DNA of 6,301 nt from an uncultured Gammaproteobacteria bacterium. GTDB lineage: Bacteria > Pseudomonadota > Gammaproteobacteria > Rariloculales > Rariloculaceae. Location of the stretch: NCBI GenBank assembly GCA_946887385.1, contig CAMPKU010000237.1, forward strand, positions 1-6,301, read 5' to 3'. The notes under the pieces are model-generated. The model was given only the letters and a program-made list of their open reading frames with translations, was not told where the DNA came from and did not search any database. Both the position numbers and the translations under genes were made by a program. Shown here piece after piece: positions 1 through 6,024 of the stretch (the stretch's first letter is position 1; each line of letters opens with the position of its first letter).

Positions 1-5
1 CAGCC

Positions 6-1553
6 TCAACCGGCGTGCAAAAACAACCGATACGCCGGATTCGCCGTCTCGTCCGCGCAGACGTAGCCGAGCTTAGCGAGGTGCTCCGCGAACTGCGCGC
101 GGTCTTCGTCGGGCACCTGCACGCCCGCGAGCACGCGGCCGTAGTCGGAGCCGTGATTGCGGTAGTGGAACAGGCTGATGTTCCATAGATGACCGATCGC
201 TTCGAGGAACGCGAGCAGCGCGCCGGGCCGTTCCGGGAACTCGAAGCGGTAGAGCAATTCGTCCTTGAGGCCGGGCACCTGGCCGCCGACGAGATGGCGG
301 ATGTGCAGCTTCGCGAGCTCGTTGTCGCTCAAGTCGAGCACGTCGTAGCCCCGAGCCGCCAGGGCCGCCACGATCTCGGCGGCTTCGGCTTGGCCGCGTT
401 GCAGCGAGACGCCCACGAAGATGCGCGCCGTGGCGCCGGGCGTGAAGCGGTAGTTGAACTCGGTGATGTTGCGGTCGCCGAGCGCCTCGCAGAATTTCAA
501 GAAGGCGCCGGGCTGCTCGGGGATGCCCACGGCGAACAGCGCCTCGCGGTGCTCGCCGATCTCGGCGCGCTCCGTGACGTGCCGCAAGCGGCCGAAATTC
601 ATGTTCGCGCCGCTCGCCACGGCGATGAACGTGGCGCCGCGCGCCGCGCTGCGAGCCGCGTAGCGCTTCATGCCGGCCACGGCCAGCGCGCCCGCGGGCT
701 CCACGACCACGCGCACGTCCTCGAACACGTCCTTGATCGCGGCGCACATCTCGTCGGTGCTCACGAGGATGATCTCGTCGACGACCTCGCTCGCCACGCG
801 AAACGATTCTTCGCCTACGCGCCGCACGGCCACGCCGTCGGCGAACGTGCCGACACGGTCGAGCGTCACGATTCGCCCTGCGCGCAGCGACTCGTACATG
901 CTCGCCGACTCGATGGGCTCGACGCCGATGACTTTGATGCCGGGATAGCTGTGCTTTAAAAACGCGCCGATGCCGCTGATGAGGCCGCCGCCGCCGACGG
1001 GAACGAACACCGCGTCGGGCACACGCGGCCATTGCCGCTCGAGCTCGGCGCCGATCGTGCCTTGCCCCGCGATCACGTCGGGATCGTTGAACGGATGCAC
1101 GAAGCAGAGGCCCTGCGCGGCCTCGAGCTTCAGCGCGTGTGCGCTCGCTTCGTCGTAGTTCGCGCCGTGCAGCACGGCTTCGCCGCCGAGCGCGACCACG
1201 GCGTCCACCTTGATGGACGGCGCCGTTTTCGGCATCACGATCACGGCTCGCAGGCCGCGCTTGCGCGCGGCGAGTGCCACGCCTTGCGCATGATTGCCGG
1301 CGGAGCTGCAGATCACGCCGTTCGCGAGCTTGGCCGGATCCGTCTGCGCGATCTTGTTGTGCGAGCCGCGCAGCTTGAACGAGAACACGGCCTGAAGGTC
1401 CTCGCGCTTCAACAGCACGTCGTGACCCAAGCGCGCGGACAGGCGCGGCGCACGATCGAGCGGCGATTCGATCGCCACGTCGTAGACGCGGGCACGCGCG
1501 ATCAGCGGCGCATAGCTCGCGGCAATGGGGAAGGATTTCGGCTGCGTGGCCAT
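6..1553 (-). CDS. ilvA: Threonine ammonia-lyase, biosynthetic (threonine deaminase)
   Basis: This is the cytoplasmic, PLP-dependent enzyme that deaminates L-threonine to 2-oxobutanoate and ammonia, the committed step of isoleucine synthesis. The 515 residues match the usual length of the long, allosteric form (E. coli IlvA is about 514). The catalytic domain covers roughly residues 20-325. It has the PLP-lysine motif SFKLRG with the Schiff-base Lys at 60, the SSAGNHAQG segment at 83-91, the glycine-rich phosphate loop GGGGL at 187-191, and SGAN at 314-317. Two ACT-like regulatory domains follow: about 335-410, opening with ALFAVGIPEQPGAF, and about 430-512, opening with LLYRFEFPERPGAL. In this family such domains bind isoleucine (inhibitor) and valine (activator), which separates it from the short catabolic TdcB type. 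The ATG at 1553 fits the family N-terminus, but no Shine-Dalgarno sequence precedes it. It lies 33 bases downstream of the DUF4340 gene. One small oddity is SFKLRGS where SFKLRGA is usual. Identification is very secure. Confidence 0.97.
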   Translation of the reverse strand: MATQPKSFPIAASYAPLIARARVYDVAIESPLDRAPRLSARLGHDVLLKREDLQAVFSFKLRGSHNKIAQTDPAKLANGVICSSAGNHAQGVALAARKRGLRAVIVMPKTAPSIKVDAVVALGGEAVLHGANYDEASAHALKLEAAQGLCFVHPFNDPDVIAGQGTIGAELERQWPRVPDAVFVPVGGGGLISGIGAFLKHSYPGIKVIGVEPIESASMYESLRAGRIVTLDRVGTFADGVAVRRVGEESFRVASEVVDEIILVSTDEMCAAIKDVFEDVRVVVEPAGALAVAGMKRYAARSAARGATFIAVASGANMNFGRLRHVTERAEIGEHREALFAVGIPEQPGAFLKFCEALGDRNITEFNYRFTPGATARIFVGVSLQRGQAEAAEIVAALAARGYDVLDLSDNELAKLHIRHLVGGQVPGLKDELLYRFEFPERPGALLAFLEAIGHLWNISLFHYRNHGSDYGRVLAGVQVPDEDRAQFAEHLAKLGYVCADETANPAYRLFLHAG

Positions 1554-1561
1554 GGGCGCGC

Positions 1562-1590
1562 AGTGTACCGCGCGACCTAAGCAGAATCAG
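1562..1590 (-). promoter_or_regulatory. Candidate ilvA promoter, possibly giving a leaderless mRNA
   Basis: On the minus strand, CTGATT (1585-1590, three of six matches to the -35 consensus, overlapping the DUF4340 stop codon) is followed by a 17-base spacer and TACACT (1562-1567, four of six matches to the -10 consensus). Only eight bases separate TACACT from the ilvA ATG, so a transcript started here would begin at or next to the start codon. The absence of any Shine-Dalgarno sequence before ilvA agrees with this, but a match of this quality can occur by chance. Confidence 0.22.
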
Positions 1591-2588
1591 GCGGCGGGCG
1601 GCGCCTTCAGCAGATCCGCCATGCGGCGCGTCATCTGGTCGTACTGGAAGCTCGCGATCTTGTAGCGCCAGCCGCCGACTTTCTCGTTGATGGCGGCGGC
1701 TTCTTCGGCGGCCTCCGCCTCGCCGCTCGCCTCGAGCGTGATCCAGCTTTCGTCGTCGGTTTTGGTGCCCGTCACGCGCACGACGAGCCCGTCGAACGTG
1801 CGGTACTCGACCACGGTGGCGCCCTCGGCGGGCGCCTCGGCCGCGGGCTCCACGTCCTCGAGGTTGAGCTCGCGCAGGGCGTTGCCCACGACGTTGGCCA
1901 CGCCGGGGTACGAGAGCTCGCGGTCCTCGGGCACGTCGGCCACCTCGAAGTTGGCGAGCTCGGCGCTCTCCTTGGAAAGCCGAACCACCTCGCCGTCGGC
2001 GTGCGTGATCGTCACCTCGCGGATGCGGTCGCCGCGCACGTCGACGATTTGATTTTCCACCCACTGGGCGGCCGCGCGCGGCACGTCGGGGTTGCGGTCG
2101 ATGAGGAAGCTTTGGGCTTCGCCGGCGCGGCGCGCGTAGCGATAGCGACCGCCCTCGGCATTGCCGAGGATCAGCGTCGGCAGCTCGTGCCCCGGCGCCG
2201 TGAACGAAATGCTGATGCCGGCGGCGTCGGCCGCGGCCACGTCCTCGACGCCCAGGCGGTCATAGAGCTCCGCGTTGGCGGTCTTCTGCTCCAGGATCTG
2301 CGCTTCGCCGAGCGCCGTGAGGGCCTGGCGCAGCTTCGTGGCGTTCGCCACGTAGCCGTGCTTGTCGACGACGACCCAGCTCTCGGGGCGCTTCTCGAGC
2401 GTTGCGACGGTCTCGTTGTTCGCTTTCACGACGGTGACCCGCTCGATGTCGCCGAGCGCGGCTGCCAGGTTCGGCACGAGCGCCGTGCCGTTGCCCGTGG
2501 CATCGCTGCCGCTGCGCTGGCTGAAGATGACGAGCGCGAGCAGGATGACGACCGCCGCAGCGAAAAGTGCGAGCGCGCGCGTGCTCAT
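1587..2588 (-). CDS. DUF4340 domain-containing protein, membrane-anchored periplasmic partner of the ABC transporter
   Basis: This 333-residue protein has an N-terminal hydrophobic helix at about 4-23, acting as an uncleaved anchor or signal, followed by a mostly hydrophilic region that should face the periplasm. The body shows the repeated beta-rich layout of DUF4340 proteins: WVVVDKHGYVAN near 71-82 (typical of the 'residue W, then threshold on a lysine-driven comparison' repeats), LILGNAEGGRYRYAR near 139-153, and the closing block GWRYKIASFQYDQM at 306-319 before a short helix ending MADLL. Two Ala/Glu-rich stretches (248-258 and 287-299) look like flexible linkers. The start at 2588 is preferred over an in-frame ATG at 2684. 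It places the hydrophobic helix at the N-terminus, has GGAAGG seven bases upstream, and forms a 4-base ATGA overlap with the GldG gene, implying translational coupling. The biochemical role is unknown; family members are habitually encoded beside GldG-type ABC genes. Family assignment is good, function is inferred only from context. Confidence 0.88.
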   Translation of the reverse strand: MSTRALALFAAAVVILLALVIFSQRSGSDATGNGTALVPNLAAALGDIERVTVVKANNETVATLEKRPESWVVVDKHGYVANATKLRQALTALGEAQILEQKTANAELYDRLGVEDVAAADAAGISISFTAPGHELPTLILGNAEGGRYRYARRAGEAQSFLIDRNPDVPRAAAQWVENQIVDVRGDRIREVTITHADGEVVRLSKESAELANFEVADVPEDRELSYPGVANVVGNALRELNLEDVEPAAEAPAEGATVVEYRTFDGLVVRVTGTKTDDESWITLEASGEAEAAEEAAAINEKVGGWRYKIASFQYDQMTRRMADLLKAPPAA

Positions 2589-4480
2589 GTGCGAGCCTTC
2601 CGGCGGCGCCGGACCATGACCACGCCGAGTGCGAGAATCGTGAGCACGATCGGCACCAACGCGATGTTGACGAACTTGAGCCACGTGCCCAAGCGGTCGA
2701 TGTCGGCGTCGAGGTTGCGGCGCACGGCGCGCAACTCTTGCCGGATGCGAACCTGCTCGTCGAGGAAGCGCTGGATCTCGGCCTGCTGCTCGGGGCTCAT
2801 CAGCAGCGAGTTGCCGTCGTTGCGCGCGGCCTGCAGCTCGCTCAAGCGCTGCTCGGTTTGCGTGAGCTGGGCCTCGAGCTGGTCCTCGGTTTCACGGAAC
2901 TGCAGGTCCGCGTTGCGGCGCAGCTCTTCGACCTTCGTGAACGGCCGCGTATAGGTGGCGCGGCTGCGCAGGCCGATGAGCGCCGCGCTGCCCGAGAGAT
3001 TGTCGAGCGCGTTGATGACGAAGTCGCCGTTGTTGGCGAACGCGGTCACGAGCCGCTGGCCGAGAAAATTTTGCGCTTGCACCCAGAGCCGATCGCTCAA
3101 GATGTCGACGTCGGCCACCAGCACGAGGTTGGCGTTGTCCGTGGACGCCACATGCGCGCCGGCGAGCGCGGTGTCGACGGGCTCCTCGCGATCCTCGTTG
3201 GTAGGTGCGCCGTCCGGGAACGCCGTTTTCAGCGGCCCTTCGAGCCGCGCGGCGAGCACGAGCTCCTTGCCGCCCGGCGTGAAGCCGTTCAACAGCTCCT
3301 CGGGATCCGGCAAAAACTGAAACCGGTCGGCCGGCATGAGCTCCGATTCCACGCTCGACTTCAGCAGCGGCGTGAGCGTCGCGGTGGCGCCCTCGGCAAG
3401 CTCGAGGTGCCCTGCCACGCCGAGATTGACGGAGCTCAAGCCCGAAGTGATCGGGTCGTCTTGGCTCATGGCGGCGGCGTCGAGCCCCACCAGGCCGATA
3501 TGGCGCATCGGCTGGAAGCGGCCGCCGATGCTCAGGCCGTAGCGGTTGTCGGCCACCACGCTCATGGTGTCGAACGTGACGCCCCAGGCTTCGAACAGCC
3601 GCTCGAGCGTCGAGCTCGCGGCCGGGCCGCCGAACGGCAAGCCGGACGGATTTGCGCCCGCCAGGATCTCGGCCTGCGGATCCACGAAGATCAGCGCGCG
3701 GCCGCCGCGCATGACGAACTGGTCGACGGCGTAGAGCGTGGACTCGTCGAGCATCGTGGGATGCACGATCCACAGCACGTCCACGTCTTCCTCGATGGTG
3801 AGCAGGCTCGCCGGCAGCGTTCGCACCTCGAGGAGCTGCTTGGCTTGCTCGACGATCACCCACGGTTGCGACGGCTGCTGCGTCTGCGGATCGAAGCCGC
3901 CGCCGATCGGCGCATTCGTGAGCAGGCCGATCACAGGCTTGTCGGGATTCGCGAGGTTGTAGATGAGCCGCGCGAGGTCGTACTCGAGGAACGCCTCTTT
4001 GCGCGGATCGGGCTGGAAGAACGGAATGGTGTCGCTCTCGCCCACGCTGTTGGTGCCGGCCAAACCGAAGTACACGGCCTCGCCTGCCGGGCCGATGTTC
4101 GCGGCCTGCAGCCCGAATTGCTCGGCGCGGTCTTCTTCTTCCGAGAACGGCAGCGGGTCCACCACGTTCAGCACGAGCTTGCCGTCGGGCGCGTTGGCCT
4201 CGAGCTCTTCGAGCATCTCGCGGACGCGAGCGGCATAGGCGCGCAGCGTGGGTAGCGTCTCGGTGGCCTCGTTCGAGAAGAACAGGTAGAGATTGATGGG
4301 CTCCTCGATGCCGTCGAGCACGGCCTGCGTGCCCTCGCCGAGCGTGTAGAGGTTGTTCTCGGTAAGGTCGATGCGCGCGCCGCGCAGCCACACGTTCGAC
4401 GCCACCACGGCCACGACGAACGCGAGCACCACGAGCCCCAGCGTTGCGTAGCCCAGCTTGTTTCTACTTGACGCGCTCAT
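2585..4480 (-). CDS. GldG family protein (ABC-type auxiliary component with extracytoplasmic domain)
   Basis: This is a 631-residue membrane protein of the GldG / ABC_transp_aux type. A first transmembrane helix spans about 11-32. It is followed by the family hallmark RIDLTENNLYTLGEGTQ at 36-52 and then by a large domain expected in the periplasm. Recognisable blocks are NLYLFFSN (63-70), the VVDPLPFSEEEDRAEQFGLQ region (106-125), EYDLARLIYNL (167-177), PVIGLLTN (182-189), and the pair DVDVLWIVHP (232-241) and RGGRALIFVDPQAE (258-271). The last two resemble the glutamine-amidotransferase-like fold described for this family, without an apparent catalytic Cys. Residues about 515-597 are a charged, heptad-like segment probably forming a coiled coil. 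A second helix (about 603-623) follows, then RRRRK, which should keep the C-terminus cytoplasmic. The start sits 4 bases after the permease stop, with AAGGCGG about 9 bases upstream. The 3' end overlaps the DUF4340 start by 4 bases. It presumably works with the adjacent ATPase and permease; cargo unknown. Confidence 0.92.
   Translation of the reverse strand: MSASSRNKLGYATLGLVVLAFVVAVVASNVWLRGARIDLTENNLYTLGEGTQAVLDGIEEPINLYLFFSNEATETLPTLRAYAARVREMLEELEANAPDGKLVLNVVDPLPFSEEEDRAEQFGLQAANIGPAGEAVYFGLAGTNSVGESDTIPFFQPDPRKEAFLEYDLARLIYNLANPDKPVIGLLTNAPIGGGFDPQTQQPSQPWVIVEQAKQLLEVRTLPASLLTIEEDVDVLWIVHPTMLDESTLYAVDQFVMRGGRALIFVDPQAEILAGANPSGLPFGGPAASSTLERLFEAWGVTFDTMSVVADNRYGLSIGGRFQPMRHIGLVGLDAAAMSQDDPITSGLSSVNLGVAGHLELAEGATATLTPLLKSSVESELMPADRFQFLPDPEELLNGFTPGGKELVLAARLEGPLKTAFPDGAPTNEDREEPVDTALAGAHVASTDNANLVLVADVDILSDRLWVQAQNFLGQRLVTAFANNGDFVINALDNLSGSAALIGLRSRATYTRPFTKVEELRRNADLQFRETEDQLEAQLTQTEQRLSELQAARNDGNSLLMSPEQQAEIQRFLDEQVRIRQELRAVRRNLDADIDRLGTWLKFVNIALVPIVLTILALGVVMVRRRRKART
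2596..2601 (-). promoter_or_regulatory. Ribosome binding site fixing the DUF4340 start
   Basis: GGAAGG on the minus strand lies seven bases before the ATG at 2588, inside the 3' end of the GldG gene. It supports this start over the in-frame ATG 96 bases further upstream and fits coupled translation through the ATGA overlap. Confidence 0.65.
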
Positions 4481-4484
4481 GCCG

Positions 4485-5219
4485 TCAATCCGCCTTCTTG
4501 AGCTCGAGCACGAGGGTGTTGGAATAAAGCGCCGCGCCGATCAGCAACGTGAAGTAGACGAGGTCGCGAAGATCGATGACGCCTTTGCTGATGTAATCGA
4601 AGTGCGCTTGCGGCCCGAGAGCGGTGAGCCCGTCCAAGAGCCACTGCGGCGCGACGCCGGAGAGCACCTGTTGCACCACGCCCAAGCCGGGCGCGAGCAG
4701 CAAGAAACACGTCACCACGGCCAGAATGAACGCAATCACCTGGTTCTTCGTGGCCGCCGAGATGCACGCGCCCACGGCGAGAAACGCGCCGGCCATGAGG
4801 ATGCTGCCCAGGTACGCCGCCACGATCACGCCATTGTCGGGATCGCCGAGATAATTCACGGTAATCCAGATCGGGAACGTGAGCGCGATGGCAATGGCCG
4901 TGAACGCCCAGGCCGCGAAAAATTTCCCCGCAACCATCTGCCAGACGTCGAGCGGCAGGGTCATCAACAGCTCGATGCTGCCGGACTTCCGCTCCTCGGC
5001 CCACAGCCGCATGCTCAACGCCGGCACGAGCAGAAGATAAAGCCACGGGTGCCAATAGAAAAACGCGGCGAGATCCGCTTGCCCCGTTTCGTAGAAGCCG
5101 CCGTAGAAAAACGTGAACCACCCGGACACGATCAGGAAGATCACGATGAATACGTACGCGATCGGCGTCGCGAAATAGCTCGCCAGCTCGCGCTTGAAGA
5201 CCGCGGCCACACCGCTCAT
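4485..5219 (-). CDS. ABC-2 type transporter permease (GldF/NosY-like)
   Basis: This is a 244-residue integral inner-membrane protein, the probable channel or scaffold subunit of the ABC system. About six hydrophobic helices are visible, near residues 19-38, 55-72, 102-121, 131-152, 160-180 and 217-237. The N-terminus FKRELASYFATPIAYVF is typical of ABC-2 permeases, in which the amphipathic segment before helix 1 contacts the ATPase. The cytoplasmic loop RLWAEERKSGSIELLMTLPL (71-90), with its EER and TLPL elements, is the conserved coupling motif of the GldF/NosY-like subgroup. The start at 5219 is chosen although the frame stays open upstream to 5759. The upstream part is arginine-rich shadow of the ATPase gene, the hydrophobic N-terminus begins here, GGGAGG lies nine bases upstream, and the ATG overlaps the ATPase stop as ATGA. 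The gene ends 4 bases before the GldG start. The role as permease is secure, the transported molecule is not known. Confidence 0.92.
   Translation of the reverse strand: MSGVAAVFKRELASYFATPIAYVFIVIFLIVSGWFTFFYGGFYETGQADLAAFFYWHPWLYLLLVPALSMRLWAEERKSGSIELLMTLPLDVWQMVAGKFFAAWAFTAIAIALTFPIWITVNYLGDPDNGVIVAAYLGSILMAGAFLAVGACISAATKNQVIAFILAVVTCFLLLAPGLGVVQQVLSGVAPQWLLDGLTALGPQAHFDYISKGVIDLRDLVYFTLLIGAALYSNTLVLELKKAD
4490..4496 (-). promoter_or_regulatory. Ribosome binding site of the GldG gene
   Basis: AAGGCGG on the minus strand ends nine bases before the ATG at 4480, within the last codons of the permease gene. The match to the Shine-Dalgarno consensus is moderate; the 4-base spacing to the permease stop suggests that re-initiation helps. 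Confidence 0.45.
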
Positions 5220-5938
5220 GCCGTGGCGCCTCCCGTGATCGAGCGAAACACTTCGTCCAGGCGGCCCGACGGCGAACGCGCCGCGAGGCCCTGCGGCGTG
5301 TCGTCGGCCAAAATCTTGCCTTGCGCGATGATGATGGCGCGGTTGCAGACCGCCTCCACTTCCTCGAGCAGATGCGTGGAGATCACGATGATCTTCGAAG
5401 CGGCCATGCGCCCGATGAGCTCGCGCACCTCGTGCTTCTGGTTCGGATCGAGGCCGTCGGTGGGCTCGTCGAGAATCAGCACCTCGGGGTCGTGAAGGAT
5501 GGCCTGCGCAAGGCCCACGCGGCGGCGATAGCCTTTCGATAACGTTTCGATGCTCTGCTCGAGCACGCGCTCCAAGTGCAGCAGCGCGAACACTTCGTCG
5601 AGCCGCGCGCGTCGCGCCGTGGTGCTCAAGCCGCGCGCCTCGGCGATGAACTCGAGAAACGACCGCGGCGTCATCTCGGGATAGCTGGGTGCGCCCTCGG
5701 GCAAATAGCCGATGCGCCGTTTGGCCTCCACGGATTGCGTCTCGATGTCGCAGCCGCACACGAGCACGCGGCCGGACGTGGCGGGCAGGAATCCCGCGAC
5801 GATGCGCATGGTGGTGGTTTTACCTGCGCCGTTCGGGCCCAAGAAGCCGAGCACCTCTCCCGGCGAAACCCGGAAGGAGAGATCGTCGACGGCCCGAAAT
5901 CGGCCGTACTCCTTGGTGAGTCCTTGAACCTCGATCAT
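5216..5938 (-). CDS. ABC transporter ATP-binding protein (GldA / ABC-2 subfamily)
   Basis: This 240-residue cytoplasmic ATPase is expected to pair as a dimer with the permease encoded next. All nucleotide-binding motifs are intact: Walker A GPNGAGKTT at 34-42, signature LSKGYRRRVGLAQ at 133-145, Walker B VLILDEP at 153-159 with catalytic Glu158, D-loop GLDP at 162-165, and switch His189 in STH. At the Q-loop the sequence reads IGYLPEGAP, with Glu81 where classical importers carry Gln. This is common in ABC-2/GldA-like ATPases, so not a defect. The LSKGY form of the signature also points to that group. Its length is close to a bare nucleotide-binding domain with a short C-terminal tail, with no fused regulatory domain. 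The ATG at 5938 fits the family start (MIEVQGLTKEYG), though no Shine-Dalgarno sequence is evident. It is the first gene of the four-gene ABC operon, 86 bases downstream of the M16 peptidase stop, and its own stop overlaps the permease start by 4 bases. Confidence 0.95.
   Translation of the reverse strand: MIEVQGLTKEYGRFRAVDDLSFRVSPGEVLGFLGPNGAGKTTTMRIVAGFLPATSGRVLVCGCDIETQSVEAKRRIGYLPEGAPSYPEMTPRSFLEFIAEARGLSTTARRARLDEVFALLHLERVLEQSIETLSKGYRRRVGLAQAILHDPEVLILDEPTDGLDPNQKHEVRELIGRMAASKIIVISTHLLEEVEAVCNRAIIIAQGKILADDTPQGLAARSPSGRLDEVFRSITGGATA
5229..5234 (-). promoter_or_regulatory. Ribosome binding site fixing the permease start
   Basis: GGGAGG on the minus strand lies nine bases before the ATG at 5219, within the last codons of the ATPase gene. 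It decides the permease start in favour of the ATGA overlap and against the long upstream extension of the frame to 5759. Confidence 0.65.
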
Positions 5939-5983
5939 GACGAACGCAAGTTATTGCAGCGGCGATCGGCCGCGCGGCGGAAG

Positions 5984-6012
5984 ATTTAGCATACGGCTGG
6001 AACTGCTTTCAA
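5984..6012 (-). promoter_or_regulatory. Candidate promoter for the ABC/GldG/DUF4340 operon
   Basis: The 86-base gap before the ATPase gene is the longest non-coding stretch in the window. Its right half (5981-6030) is only about 42% G+C by hand count. On the minus strand it holds TTGAAA (6007-6012, five of six matches to a sigma-70 -35 box), followed after 17 bases by CTAAAT (5984-5989, a weak three of six). An overlapping TATGCT (5988-5993) is a better -10 box but leaves only a 13-base spacer. The location and base composition favour a promoter here; the exact boxes are uncertain. Confidence 0.3.
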
Positions 6013-6024
6013 GTTACAGAACGT

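Noticed and set aside
73..2064. A 663-codon minus-strand open frame overlapping ilvA and the DUF4340 gene
   Set aside because: It is extremely arginine-rich, has no recognisable motif and spans two well-supported genes in another frame, so it is a GC-driven shadow. The same applies to the frame at 2892-4391.
2567..4255. A 562-codon open frame on the plus strand opposite the GldG gene
   Set aside because: Its product is a His/Arg/Glu/Ala/Leu mixture with no domain or hydrophobic pattern, typical of the antisense shadow of a GC-rich gene. The minus-strand frame encodes a recognisable family protein with ribosome binding sites and operon spacing.
4458..5495. A 345-codon plus-strand open frame opposite the permease and ATPase genes
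   Set aside because: It crosses two secure genes on the opposite strand, is rich in Arg/His/Glu without motifs, and has no plausible translation signals.
5690..5707. Loss of the Q-loop glutamine in the ABC ATPase (Glu81) as an inactivating change
   Set aside because: YLPE at this place is a familiar form in ABC-2/GldA-like ATPases, and every other catalytic motif is intact.
5220..5759. Upstream extension of the permease frame, giving a 424-residue protein
   Set aside because: The extra 180 residues are arginine/histidine-rich shadow of the ATPase gene. The ABC-2 permease N-terminus, a good ribosome binding site and the ATGA overlap all point to the start at 5219.
5959..5973. Small GC hairpin (GCGGC/GCCGC) as a terminator for the M16 gene
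   Set aside because: The stem is only five base pairs and no U-tract follows it in the transcribed direction, so it does not qualify as an intrinsic terminator.
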